From NCBI GenBank assembly GCA_965603395.1, contig CBFDCV010000001.1:14914-78913 (forward strand): a stretch of 64,000 bases of DNA, written 5' to 3'. Positions 25,223 to 33,741 of the stretch are shown in pieces (positions within the stretch are counted from its first letter, which is position 1; each line of letters begins with the position of its first letter). This DNA comes from CAYSWS01 sp965603395 (lineage in GTDB: Bacteria > Patescibacteriota > WWE3 > UBA101185 > UBA10185). Position numbers and translations under genes: made by a program. The notes under the pieces were generated by a model. That model searched no databases and was not told where the DNA came from. It saw nothing but the letters and a program-made list of their open reading frames with translations.

Positions 25223-25981
25223 ATGGAAAAAAAGGTTTACATAAAAGATGAAAGTTTCGATCCTATTTACAATGAGGTCAGTAAGGGCTTTTACGCTAAG
25301 ACCAGGATGTTGCCTTCCTTGCTTTTCTTTTCCGGTATGTTCGTATTTGCTACCCAAGTTTTACTTCCAATATTAGTTTTTAAAACCCACGATGAATCCA
25401 TTGAACTATTAGACAATAGTACTGTGTTGGGAAGAGCTGCCGGCTTTTATAACTTTCAGTTTGATGAGCTGGAAGAGCTTAGTCAAAAGGAAAATGTTTT
25501 TGAGAACACACAAGTATTAGGAACTTCAAATGAAAATGGTGCTACAAATGTACCCGATTATTTTTATCTCTCCATACCAAAATTAAAAATAAAGGATGCT
25601 TTAGTAGAAACTAACTCTGAGAGTTTAAATCCTTCTTCTGCCCTTGGTCACTATCCGGGAACCTCTCTTCCGGGAGAAAACGGAAATGCCTTCATCTACG
25701 GACACTCTGTTCTCCCCTGGTTTTTTAACACCAATAACTATAAAACACTCTTCTCTACCTTGGGAAAGCTTGAGCCCGGTGATGAGTTCTACATCACATA
25801 TAACAACAGATCGTATACCTACGTGGTAGAAACAACAGAGGAGCTCTCCCCTTCAGAAGTTAAGCCCTTAGATGAGATAAAACCAAAATATCTGAATGAG
25901 TCCACTGTTGTTCTCATGACTTGCTCACCTCCGGGAACAAAGCTCAAAAGGTTACTTATAAATGGGATATTGGTGGATTAA
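25223..25981 (+). CDS. Sortase
   Basis: 252 residues. An N-terminal membrane segment (about 30-53) is followed by a linker and a sortase domain (about 110-251). The catalytic triad is visible: H161 in YGHS, C234 in LMTCSPPG and R243 in KLKRLLING. Sortases cut a sorting signal and join the protein to peptidoglycan or to pilin subunits. The convergent neighbour carries a VPDTG signal and is the obvious candidate substrate. Class assignment is uncertain. Confidence 0.9.
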   Translation: MEKKVYIKDESFDPIYNEVSKGFYAKTRMLPSLLFFSGMFVFATQVLLPILVFKTHDESIELLDNSTVLGRAAGFYNFQFDELEELSQKENVFENTQVLGTSNENGATNVPDYFYLSIPKLKIKDALVETNSESLNPSSALGHYPGTSLPGENGNAFIYGHSVLPWFFNTNNYKTLFSTLGKLEPGDEFYITYNNRSYTYVVETTEELSPSEVKPLDEIKPKYLNESTVVLMTCSPPGTKLKRLLINGILVD

Positions 25982-26532
25982 TCAAGATCGTCCAAAACGT
26001 CTTTTTCGAAGTTGTATAAAGCAATATTTCTTGGTCCTATAAACATTACGTATGCCGCAAACCCCAGTATTACCAAGGTAAGAACTATGCCCATCGTCGG
26101 CCCTGAAATTCCTGTATCGGGAACTGTTGATTGCGCTGTTTCTGTGGCATCGCTTGTGCTTTCTGTAGCTACCATGGTAGCGGTGTCTGCTGTGTCCGAA
26201 CCTGCTAGTACCTGTCTTTGAGGTATATTATCCATTTTTTGATTTGCCAATTCTTCAAACACACTGGCTTTCTCTTCCTCAACGCCCTCACTTACATCCA
26301 CCGGTATTTCCTCCGCTCTAACATCAGCTTCCCCCAAAGTGGCTGTTTCTAAATCCTCGTCTAGGGAAACAGGCGCTTTGAGGCTGCTGCTGATTTCGTT
26401 TTTTTCAACATATGAGGTTTCTTCCTGTTCATTATTTATAATGTAATATATAGCACTAAAAACAATTAGCGATATCGCTAACGTTAGTATGAAAGTTTTA
26501 AATCCTTTTGTTGCTTGAGTTTTAGAATTCAT
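25978..26532 (-). CDS. Secreted membrane protein with VPDTG sorting-like signal
   Basis: 184 residues: an N-terminal membrane helix or signal (about 12-31), a long acidic and Ser/Thr-rich middle, then VPDTG (137-141), a hydrophobic segment (about 145-165) and a C-terminal tail. This is the layout of sortase substrates (LPxTG variants), although the tail is 19 residues long and not strongly basic. It overlaps the convergent sortase by 4 bp. It is the last gene of an operon with PilN/PilO-like proteins. Confidence 0.7.
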   Translation of the reverse strand: MNSKTQATKGFKTFILTLAISLIVFSAIYYIINNEQEETSYVEKNEISSSLKAPVSLDEDLETATLGEADVRAEEIPVDVSEGVEEEKASVFEELANQKMDNIPQRQVLAGSDTADTATMVATESTSDATETAQSTVPDTGISGPTMGIVLTLVILGFAAYVMFIGPRNIALYNFEKDVLDDLD

Positions 26533-26710
26533 AGGCAGGCTTAAATTCCTGTTTTAGAAATTCAAGATCCAAATCTTCCCCGGACATTATCGCTTTTTCT
26601 AAAAATTGATAACTTACGTACCTCTCCTCCGAAAATGTCCTCGCACCAGCTCCTATCCATAATATAACAATTAACAATAAAATTAACAATATAATAATAA
26701 TTTTTCTCAT
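26522..26710 (-). CDS. Small single-pass membrane protein
   Basis: 62 residues: one very hydrophobic N-terminal helix (about 3-22) and an acidic tail of about 40 residues. It lies 1 bp after the PilO-like gene and overlaps the VPDTG protein gene by 11 bp. The tight packing indicates an operon role. Family unknown. Confidence 0.55.
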   Translation of the reverse strand: MRKIIIILLILLLIVILWIGAGARTFSEERYVSYQFLEKAIMSGEDLDLEFLKQEFKPAYEF

Positions 26711-26711
26711 A

Positions 26712-27269
26712 CTATCTTTCTAGATAAAACGCCCGTAAAAAAATTTGTATATGAGCAGTGTCTCCCTCTAAACTATATGTGAATTTTCTCACAACGGAAA
26801 GTCTGTTTATATCCTCTATCGATCTGATGAAGGGGTGAATTTGAAAAGGCGGCCCTTGAAAGGTTGCTCTAAGCTCAACATAATCATCTTCAGTATGTTG
26901 ATTCTGCATTTTTTTCTGCTTAAGACCGTTTACGGCTGCGGCATTTACTAAACCTAGCATGTAGTCTTCAATTTTTCTCTCCTTCGGCACAGCAACCTCC
27001 AACATATTTAAATAAAATTTTGATTCGTTCAGCTTAACCCCCAACGTGTCTATGTTCTTACTCTTCATTTCCAGTTTTGCATTAAGTTCATTTAGTTCTG
27101 ACAGTGTTAGTAATCTCCTCCTTGTTATCTTTACAAGTGAGTAAATACCAATTAGATCAAAAACTATAATAGTAAAGACTAAGAGAAATGAGAAAATTAT
27201 GCTCTGAAGCCTCTTATTTTCCAGATTTCTCCTGTAGGTATTCAGTTGTTTTCTCATTTGCTCATTCAT
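26712..27269 (-). CDS. PilO-like membrane assembly protein
   Basis: 185 residues: a short cytoplasmic start, one membrane helix (about 24-46), a coiled coil (about 55-90) and a small C-terminal alpha/beta domain. This matches the plan of PilO, which with PilN and PilM forms the inner-membrane platform of type IV pili. Sequence identity to PilO is too low to judge by eye, so the call rests on topology and on its PilN-like neighbour (4 bp overlap). Confidence 0.5.
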   Translation of the reverse strand: MNEQMRKQLNTYRRNLENKRLQSIIFSFLLVFTIIVFDLIGIYSLVKITRRRLLTLSELNELNAKLEMKSKNIDTLGVKLNESKFYLNMLEVAVPKERKIEDYMLGLVNAAAVNGLKQKKMQNQHTEDDYVELRATFQGPPFQIHPFIRSIEDINRLSVVRKFTYSLEGDTAHIQIFLRAFYLER

Positions 27270-27886
27270 TTCATTTGTACCTCTAAACTTGCGTTATAAC
27301 TTCTGTTTGAAGTGATGTACTCAACATAATTTATGGTAATACTGTCCACTTCTTCGCTTTCCAATAAACCAGCGATAAGACGTGCATACGAGGTTGCTCT
27401 ACTAGCTTCTGCTAGCAACTCATAGGTTAGGTGGTCTCTTTCGTATATAAGCTCTTTTATAGTCACTGTGTCCTCTAATACACCTGCCACATGTTCAAGA
27501 CTTTCTCCTACGTCCGGATTCTGCAGCTTTGTGTCCTTATAAAGCTTTGTCACCCTGGAAATAATTCTCACTTGATCTTCGATATGAGAATTTCTCTCGA
27601 TTGCCTCTATATGAACATCTCTGATTTTTACACCACTTTCCAGTAAACTTTGCAGGAACACATTTACAGCAAAAAATATAACGTAGATTACAGCTGTAAC
27701 AATGGCTAACGTTTTTACAGACCTGGCAATTTTTGGCCCTGCCTTCATTATTAAACTTTTTGTTTCAATTGGGGATAAGAGATTAGGACTAAGATTTCTT
27801 TCCAGAAACGTCTCCTGCTTTTTTTGTGGAGCTTTCTTTTTTAGAGGTATTTTTTCTTTTACCAAGGGCAGTAATTTTTTTAGCAT
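27266..27886 (-). CDS. PilN-like membrane assembly protein
   Basis: 206 residues: a Lys-rich cytoplasmic segment, a membrane helix (about 56-78), a coiled coil and a C-terminal alpha/beta domain, as in PilN. NLLSPIE near residue 35 is faintly like the NLLP motif that PilN uses to bind PilM. The first 33 codons overlap rpsT in another frame by 98 bp; an internal ATG (27745) would avoid the overlap but would lose that motif. A PilM-like gene is at 39.7 kb. Confidence 0.5.
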   Translation of the reverse strand: MLKKLLPLVKEKIPLKKKAPQKKQETFLERNLSPNLLSPIETKSLIMKAGPKIARSVKTLAIVTAVIYVIFFAVNVFLQSLLESGVKIRDVHIEAIERNSHIEDQVRIISRVTKLYKDTKLQNPDVGESLEHVAGVLEDTVTIKELIYERDHLTYELLAEASRATSYARLIAGLLESEEVDSITINYVEYITSNRSYNASLEVQMK

Positions 27887-28127
27887 ATCTTGATTTTAAT
27901 CTGTTAGCTTTATTTTTGTGGATCACATTATTCTTGGCAGCCTTGTCCAAGACCTTCTGTAACGCCATAAGCTCTTTATTAAGTATATCAGCATCAACCT
28001 GTTTATTCTCAATATTTTCCTTTAAGGACTTCACCGAATCCTTTACTTTGTTTTTCCAATATTTGTTAAATTGTCTCTTTCTCAAAGAAGATCTTACGGC
28101 TTTCTTTGCAGATTTAGTATTTGGCAT
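27789..28127 (-). CDS. rpsT: 30S ribosomal protein S20
   Basis: 112 residues from the ATG at 28127, giving the standard MPNTKSAKKAVRSS start; the ORF extends 7 codons further upstream. The basic helical core ends near residue 88 (KNKANRLKSRYAKKI), followed by a Lys/Ser-rich tail of about 25 residues. S20 binds 16S rRNA early in 30S assembly. Its 3' end overlaps the PilN-like gene by 98 bp. Confidence 0.93.
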   Translation of the reverse strand: MPNTKSAKKAVRSSLRKRQFNKYWKNKVKDSVKSLKENIENKQVDADILNKELMALQKVLDKAAKNNVIHKNKANRLKSRYAKKITALGKRKNTSKKESSTKKAGDVSGKKS

Positions 28128-28156
28128 AGACGTTGCGTATAATAACATAAGTTGAT

Positions 28157-28193
28157 AATTTAGGAAAAGACTTTCTTTGTCCTAAATTTTTTT
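28157..28193 (+). terminator. Hairpin with T-run upstream of murJ
   Basis: AATTTAGGA (28157-28165) pairs perfectly with TCCTAAATT (28180-28188), followed by a run of Ts to 28193. The T-run is on the forward strand, so it would stop forward transcription antisense to the rpsT operon, or act in a murJ leader. Confidence 0.6.
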
Positions 28194-28223
28194 GTGCTTA
28201 TTGGGTAAAATGTAGTTAACAAT

Positions 28224-29873
28224 ATGATTAAAAGTCACAAAAGGTTCATCATCAAAACACAAAAAACAATTCTTTCAGCAGCCTTTATATTAGCTGTTGC
28301 TAGCGGCTTTAACGCCATTTTGGGCTTTATAAAAAGCAGGTTGTTGGTCACCTATTTTGGTGATTCAAAAGAGTTGGCTATTTTCTACACTGCCGATAGA
28401 ATACCTGATCTTTTATACTCTGTTTTGGTTGTAGGGGCGCTTTCCACTGTTTTTATACCCGTTTTCACAACCCTTTATAAAAAAGACAAAAATAGGGCCT
28501 GGGATACCGCTTCTTCTATGATCAACATAACCGTGGGGTTTTTCCTTGTTTTATCTGTTCTCATCTTTATTTTTGCTCCATATTTGATGACTGCCTTATC
28601 TTTAGGTCAATTTGGCAAGCCAGAAATTCTTCTAGGAACCAGGTTGATGAGAGTAATGCTTGGAGCGCAGCTTATTCTTGTGGTCAGCAGCTTTTTAACC
28701 AGCGTGTTGCAATCGTTCAAATACTTTTTGATACCAGCTCTAGCTCCCATAGCGTATAATCTTGGCTTTATTTTTGGCACTATAGCTCTTTCAAACAAGA
28801 TTGGTATCTTTGGCCCTGCCGTTGGGGTAGTTATAGGAGCTCTTCTTCATGTGGTAATACAACTTCCCATGATGAGAAGTGTTAAATTCAAATTCTCTAT
28901 GTTCTCTTATAACATGTACAAAAACGGAACAAGAGAGGTGTTCAAACTTATGCCAGCTAGAATAGGTAGCGTTCTTATTAATAACCTGATATACACCATC
29001 AGTAACGCCATGGCCATTCTTATTTCAACCCCTGCGGTTGTTCATCTTAAATTTGCCAACCAGCTTCAATTTTTTCCTGTGCATATATTTGGGTTCTCAA
29101 TAGCACACGCCAGCCTTCCCACCTTAGCAGAAGAAGGAGATGGCCTAAGTCTAAGTAAGTTCAAGAGAACTTTTCTGACGTCTTTTCACCAGATGATGTA
29201 TCTTGTTGTTCCCGCTAGTGTAATTTTACTTGTATTAAGGGTTCCCGTGGTAAGAATTGTTTATGGGGCTGCAACTTTTCCCTGGGAAGCCACCGTAAAA
29301 ACTTCCTACGCTTTGGCTTTCTTTAGTTTGTCCATTTTTGCACAAGGTGGAATATATTTAATTACCAGGGCGTTTTATGCACTTAAAGATACGAGCACTC
29401 CCGTAAAGGTAAGTGCTTTAACTTTGTTTGTTAACATTTTACTTTCTCTAACTTTTGTTAAGTACTTACAGCTGGGCATTTGGTCTGTGGCCTTTTCTTT
29501 TTCTATAACATCGGTCTTGACCTTCCTTATTCTTTTTGTTTTATTTTTCACCAAAGTAGGAGGTTTTAACATAGACGATCTTACCCAACCTTTTGTAAAG
29601 ATCTGCTACTCATCTATTTTTATGGGCGTAGGTTTATATTTACCGCTAAAACTCCTAGATCAGTTTGTTTTTGATACTTCAAGAACAGTTCCCCTATTGA
29701 TGCTGACCGCCGTGGCCTCCCTTGCCGGAACGGCTACCTATCTTATATTCACCTGGGTATTTAAAGTGGAAGAAGTAGAGTTGCTTTTTAATCTTTTAAG
29801 AAAACTTAAACTACAAAAAGGCGCAGATGTTGTGGCAACATCAACTATTGGACTCAGAGAAGAGATAGAGTAG
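28224..29873 (+). CDS. murJ: Lipid II flippase MurJ
   Basis: 549 residues with about 14 membrane helices of the MviN/MurJ (MOP exporter) family. Recognisable parts are GFIKSRLLVTYFG, ADRIPDLLYSVLVVGALSTVFIP and ITRAFYALKDTSTPVK. It moves lipid-linked peptidoglycan precursor across the cytoplasmic membrane. A TAAAAT hexamer lies 12 nt before the ATG. It supports the view that this cell makes its own peptidoglycan. Confidence 0.93.
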   Translation: MIKSHKRFIIKTQKTILSAAFILAVASGFNAILGFIKSRLLVTYFGDSKELAIFYTADRIPDLLYSVLVVGALSTVFIPVFTTLYKKDKNRAWDTASSMINITVGFFLVLSVLIFIFAPYLMTALSLGQFGKPEILLGTRLMRVMLGAQLILVVSSFLTSVLQSFKYFLIPALAPIAYNLGFIFGTIALSNKIGIFGPAVGVVIGALLHVVIQLPMMRSVKFKFSMFSYNMYKNGTREVFKLMPARIGSVLINNLIYTISNAMAILISTPAVVHLKFANQLQFFPVHIFGFSIAHASLPTLAEEGDGLSLSKFKRTFLTSFHQMMYLVVPASVILLVLRVPVVRIVYGAATFPWEATVKTSYALAFFSLSIFAQGGIYLITRAFYALKDTSTPVKVSALTLFVNILLSLTFVKYLQLGIWSVAFSFSITSVLTFLILFVLFFTKVGGFNIDDLTQPFVKICYSSIFMGVGLYLPLKLLDQFVFDTSRTVPLLMLTAVASLAGTATYLIFTWVFKVEEVELLFNLLRKLKLQKGADVVATSTIGLREEIE

Positions 29874-29959
29874 ATAAAAATCTTTCATTTGACCTATAAT
29901 ATTATTTCCTGTATAAATTTAGCAGATACCCACGTACCTTACAAAAGGAGGAGATTGTC

Positions 29960-30415
29960 ATGTTATTTTGGATTACAACTACGGCATACTTATGGGCTGT
30001 CATTGTAGTTTTCATTAAATTAGGGAATAGGGCTAAGCAACGATACGAGAAGCAAAACTTCTCAACCTTTGACTATATTGTCAGATTTGAGTTACCACAT
30101 TATACTGCAACCTTCGTTTTATTTTTTGGATGGAGTTTTCTTATGGACGCATTTACCATAAGGGAGGTTCCTTATTCAATGCTAAGTACGATATTCCCTA
30201 TTCTAAGCTTAATCCTAATGGCAGGAATTGGTTATCAGGAAACGAGTAGTATGTACGCTTCCTTACGCAAAGAAGCAAAGCTTGGGGGAGATGCGGGGGT
30301 AGCTGACCTGACAAAGTATTTCGCTAGAAGCTCTGGAGGTCTTTTTGTACTATCTGTAGCTTTTATAATACTTGGAAAGCTTGCTTGCATAAGCCTAGTC
30401 CTTCTTTTAACCTGA
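29960..30415 (+). CDS. Four-helix membrane protein with strong ribosome binding site
   Basis: 151 residues with hydrophobic segments at about 2-20, 50-68, 75-92 and 128-150. AAAAGGAGGAG precedes the ATG by 8 nt, and a strong terminator follows, so the gene is a free-standing unit between murJ and lepA. It has no recognisable domain. It belongs with the other SD-led small genes of the window. Confidence 0.6.
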   Translation: MLFWITTTAYLWAVIVVFIKLGNRAKQRYEKQNFSTFDYIVRFELPHYTATFVLFFGWSFLMDAFTIREVPYSMLSTIFPILSLILMAGIGYQETSSMYASLRKEAKLGGDAGVADLTKYFARSSGGLFVLSVAFIILGKLACISLVLLLT

Positions 30416-30429
30416 GAAACCGCCCACAT

Positions 30430-30478
30430 GGGAAAACGATTTTTTATTCACCACTAAATCGTTTTCCCTTCTTTTTTG
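30430..30478 (+). terminator. Strong intrinsic terminator before lepA
   Basis: A perfect 13-bp stem (GGGAAAACGATTT at 30430-30442 with its complement at 30456-30468) is followed by a T-rich run to 30478. It ends the small membrane gene; the lepA -10 element begins 2 nt later. Confidence 0.9.
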
Positions 30479-30479
30479 C

Positions 30480-30485
30480 TACAAT
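30480..30485 (+). promoter_or_regulatory. -10 hexamer of lepA
   Basis: TACAAT is 6 nt before the ATG at 30492. Its -35 region would fall inside the preceding terminator, so the two elements overlap. Confidence 0.55.
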
Positions 30486-30491
30486 CCCCTT

Positions 30492-32294
30492 ATGCAACAA
30501 GGCAATATTCGAAACTTTTGTATCATAGCCCACATAGACCACGGCAAGTCCACCTTGGCGGATAGGTTTTTGGAGATCACTAAAACTGTAGAAAAAAGAA
30601 AACTCAAAGAAAGAACCTTGGACACTATGGAGCTCGAGCAGGAAAAAGGCATCACCATAAAACTAAAGGCCGTCACCATGGACTATGAACTAAATGGTGA
30701 GAAATATCAGCTTAATCTAATAGACACGCCCGGACATGTAGATTTTTCTTATGAGGTTTCCAGATCGCTCGCTGCTTGTGAAGGAGCCATACTCGTAGTC
30801 GATGCCAGCCAAGGCATTCAGGCACAGACCGTTTCAAATGTCTACAAAGCCTTGGAGGCAAACCTAACTATCATTCCTGTACTAAATAAAATTGATTTAC
30901 CAAATGCAAGCTTAGATGAAGTTAAAAAAGACCTTGTTGATACTTTCGGTTTTAATCATGATGAAGTTCTGCAGGTCTCAGCTAAAACAGGTGAGGGTGC
31001 GGAGGACCTGCTTGATGCTGTAGTAGAAAAAGTTCCTCCCCCAAGCGGAAGTGTTAATAAGCCCGCCCGGGCTCTGATCTTTGATACATTCTACGACGAC
31101 TTCCTGGGAGTCATCGCCGCTATAAAAATGGTTGACGGTCAGTTTATCGATAATGATTTTAAGAATGGCAAAAAAGTTAAATTTCTCGCTACGGGAGCTG
31201 TCACCAAACCTGAAGGTTTGGGAATATTCAAACCGTCTAGAGTAAGCCGAGAAACAATAACTGCCGGGGAAGTTGGTTTTGTCTCAACCGGATTAAAAGA
31301 AATTAAAAAAGTTAAAGTGGGAGATACTATTGCCCTAGCAGAGAGTGGCCCTAAACCACTTCCTGGTTATAAGGAAATAAAGCCCTTTGTGTTTGTCTCA
31401 ATATTTCCTACCCAAAATGATAGATTCACAAACCTTAGAATCGCATTAGAAAAACTAGCTCTTTCTGATTCTTCTTTAAGCTTCGAACCGGAAACTAGCA
31501 CCGCTCTAGGATTTGGTTTTAGATGCGGCTTTTTAGGACTACTCCATGCTGACATTATTCAGGAACGCCTTGAAAGAGAGTACGATCTTGATCTAATTTC
31601 CACCACGCCAACCGTAGAATATAAGATCACCACTACCCGAGATGAAACCTTGTGGATAAAATCAGCCGCGGACTTTCCCAATCCGTCCAGAATCAAACAG
31701 GTAGAAGAGCCTTGGATATTAACAAACATTGTTTCTCCTGCAAAATATGTGGGAGGCATCATACCTTTGTGCGAAGAGAGAAGAGGAATCATGATAAAAA
31801 TGGAGTACCCTTCCGAAAGTAGGGTGGTTTTTGAATACGAGCTCCCTTTATCAGAACTTGTTTACAATTTTTACGATGACTTAAAAACAGCCACCTCAGG
31901 TTACGCCAGCTTAGATTACGAAATCACCAACTACAAACCTGCCAAGGTAGCCAAGCTAGATATATTAGTCCACGGTGAGGTTGTCCCTCCACTTTCACAC
32001 ATTGTACTAAAAGAGAAAGCGGACCCTGCCGGCAGAGCTCTTCTCAAGAAACTCAAAGACGTCATACCTAGACAGCAATATAAAGTATCTCTACAAGCTG
32101 CCATAGGAGGAAAAATTATTGCTAGAGAAGATATTCCAGCGGTAAGAAAAAATGTTTTAGCCGGTATTTACGGAGGACATAGAGATAGAAAAGACAAACT
32201 ACTAGAACGCCAGAAAAAAGGTAAGGACAGGCTAAAAAGGATAGGAAAAATAGATATTCCTCAGGAAGCTTTCAGGCAGGTATTGAAAAGTTAA
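30492..32294 (+). CDS. lepA: Elongation factor 4 (LepA)
   Basis: 600 residues, the usual length. GTPase motifs are AHIDHGKST, DTPGHVDF and NKIDLP. The LepA-specific C-terminal domain is present, with IYGGHRDRKDKLLERQKKGK. LepA acts on the ribosome during initiation and elongation stress. It is followed 25 bp later by adk. Confidence 0.96.
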   Translation: MQQGNIRNFCIIAHIDHGKSTLADRFLEITKTVEKRKLKERTLDTMELEQEKGITIKLKAVTMDYELNGEKYQLNLIDTPGHVDFSYEVSRSLAACEGAILVVDASQGIQAQTVSNVYKALEANLTIIPVLNKIDLPNASLDEVKKDLVDTFGFNHDEVLQVSAKTGEGAEDLLDAVVEKVPPPSGSVNKPARALIFDTFYDDFLGVIAAIKMVDGQFIDNDFKNGKKVKFLATGAVTKPEGLGIFKPSRVSRETITAGEVGFVSTGLKEIKKVKVGDTIALAESGPKPLPGYKEIKPFVFVSIFPTQNDRFTNLRIALEKLALSDSSLSFEPETSTALGFGFRCGFLGLLHADIIQERLEREYDLDLISTTPTVEYKITTTRDETLWIKSAADFPNPSRIKQVEEPWILTNIVSPAKYVGGIIPLCEERRGIMIKMEYPSESRVVFEYELPLSELVYNFYDDLKTATSGYASLDYEITNYKPAKVAKLDILVHGEVVPPLSHIVLKEKADPAGRALLKKLKDVIPRQQYKVSLQAAIGGKIIAREDIPAVRKNVLAGIYGGHRDRKDKLLERQKKGKDRLKRIGKIDIPQEAFRQVLKS

Positions 32295-32319
32295 GGCTCG
32301 CTGTTTAATATCAACTTAT

Positions 32320-32970
32320 ATGTTCATCATTATGCTAGGTGCTCCTGGAGCCGGCAAAGGCACACAGGCAAAAATATTAACTAATAAACTGGGCATTCCT
32401 CAAATATCTACCGGTGACCTATTCAGAGACGAGATGAAACATGAAACAAAACTGGGACAACAAATCACGTACCTTATGAACAGCGGTCAATTAGTGCCTG
32501 ATAAAACCACCATGGAGGTCTTCAAACAAAGAATTTCCCAACAGGACTGTCAAAACGGTGCTGTTTTAGACGGTATTCCCCGCACCATTATGCAAGCTAA
32601 AATCTTAGATTTATTACTCAAAGAGTTAGACAAACCACTAGACCACGTACTTTATATTAAACTTCCTGAAGATGAAATTATGAAAAGGCTGTCAGGCAGG
32701 TGGACATGCAAAAAATGCGGTCATATCTACCACGAAGAGTACAACCCTCCTAAAACTCCCTATATCTGTGACATTGACCAAAGCCCCCTTTACCAAAGAG
32801 AGGATCAAAAAAAAGAGGCCATTGAAGAAAGAATAAAAGTTTACCGGGAGCGCACTGAGCCGCTGATAAGTTACTACCAAGTGCAGAGTTTACTCATAGA
32901 AATAGATGGACAACATACCATAGAAAAAGTAAGTGCCGACATATTCGAAAAACTTAATCTCAAAGCTTGA
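32320..32970 (+). CDS. adk: Adenylate kinase
   Basis: 216 residues. P-loop GAPGAGKGTQ, ISTGDLFRDE, and a zinc-type LID with C-x2-C-x16-C-x2-D (CKKC ... CDID), as in Bacillus. The usual LDGFPRT is LDGIPRT here. It makes two ADP from ATP and AMP. Its TGA stop overlaps the -35 element of hrcA, showing that TGA is a true stop in this genome. Confidence 0.96.
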   Translation: MFIIMLGAPGAGKGTQAKILTNKLGIPQISTGDLFRDEMKHETKLGQQITYLMNSGQLVPDKTTMEVFKQRISQQDCQNGAVLDGIPRTIMQAKILDLLLKELDKPLDHVLYIKLPEDEIMKRLSGRWTCKKCGHIYHEEYNPPKTPYICDIDQSPLYQREDQKKEAIEERIKVYRERTEPLISYYQVQSLLIEIDGQHTIEKVSADIFEKLNLKA

Positions 32971-33002
32971 CATTTTTATCACTCCATCTATAATACTGCT
33001 AG
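32967..33002 (+). promoter_or_regulatory. hrcA promoter overlapped by a CIRCE-like operator
   Basis: TTGACA (32967-32972), a 16-bp spacer and TATAAT (32989-32994) form a consensus housekeeping promoter, with the hrcA ATG 9 nt downstream. A CIRCE-like site covers the -10: TTATCACTC (32976-32984), nine bases, then TACTGCTAG (32994-33002). The CIRCE consensus is TTAGCACTC-N9-GAGTGCTAA; the left arm agrees at 8 of 9 and the right at 6 of 9. HrcA bound here would block RNA polymerase. Confidence 0.75.
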
Positions 33003-33003
33003 A

Positions 33004-33726
33004 ATGATTTCTGAAAGACAAATAAAACTGTTAAATGCCATCATTAGTGAGTATGTAAACACCGCCGAACCGGTGGGTTCAGTAGAAGTAGTAAAAAAAT
33101 ATAACTTTAAATATTCTCCCGCCACAGCCAGAAACGAAATGGCCAGATTGCTTGACCTGGGCTTTTTGGAAATGATGCACACTTCTTCCGGCAGGGTACC
33201 TACTGCCATGGCTTATAGGCTTTTCTTAGACCAAATCATGCAAGAAGAAGAAATGCCTGTATTACAGGAAGTTGCCATGAAGCAAAGACTTTGGCCCAGC
33301 AGATTCGAGTTTGATAGGCTTTTACGACAGGCCGTTGTTTCATTATCAGAAAACGTTAAAGAAATGGCTATAGGTACTTCTAACGATGGTTATATAACAA
33401 GCGCCGGTATGGTAAATATTTTAGATCACAAAGAATTCTGGGACATTGACGTAGCCAGAACTGCTTTAAATTTATTAGACAGGCACGAATTGCTGGAAGA
33501 GATTTTCAAAAAGTCCCCCTATGGAAATGAGGTTAGAACTGTTATCGGTACAGAAATAGGCATTGAAAACCTGGAAAACTGCGCTTTTGTTTTCTCTTCT
33601 TATCAGGCTGGTAACAAAAACGGTTTTGTGGGAATATTCGGTCCGGCTAGAATGAAATATGAAAGCGCTATCCCTGCAGTCAGATATACAAAAAATCTCA
33701 TCGAAGAATTAGGAGAATCCTGGTAA
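33004..33726 (+). CDS. hrcA: Heat-inducible transcription repressor HrcA
   Basis: 240 residues, about 100 fewer than typical. The N-terminal winged helix (1-75) has RQIKLLNAIISEYVNTAEPV, SPATARNEMARL and TSSGRVPTAMAYR. The C-terminal part keeps VIGTEIGIENL and GFVGIFGPARMKY but the central GAF-like region is shortened. HrcA represses chaperone operons through CIRCE sites. It leads hrcA-grpE-dnaK and probably regulates itself. Confidence 0.93.
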   Translation: MISERQIKLLNAIISEYVNTAEPVGSVEVVKKYNFKYSPATARNEMARLLDLGFLEMMHTSSGRVPTAMAYRLFLDQIMQEEEMPVLQEVAMKQRLWPSRFEFDRLLRQAVVSLSENVKEMAIGTSNDGYITSAGMVNILDHKEFWDIDVARTALNLLDRHELLEEIFKKSPYGNEVRTVIGTEIGIENLENCAFVFSSYQAGNKNGFVGIFGPARMKYESAIPAVRYTKNLIEELGESW

Positions 33727-33741
33727 TTCCAAAAATCTATT

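Noticed and set aside
32968..32970. TGA reassigned to an amino acid
   Set aside because: TGA ends adk, murT and others at the expected lengths, so it is a stop codon here.
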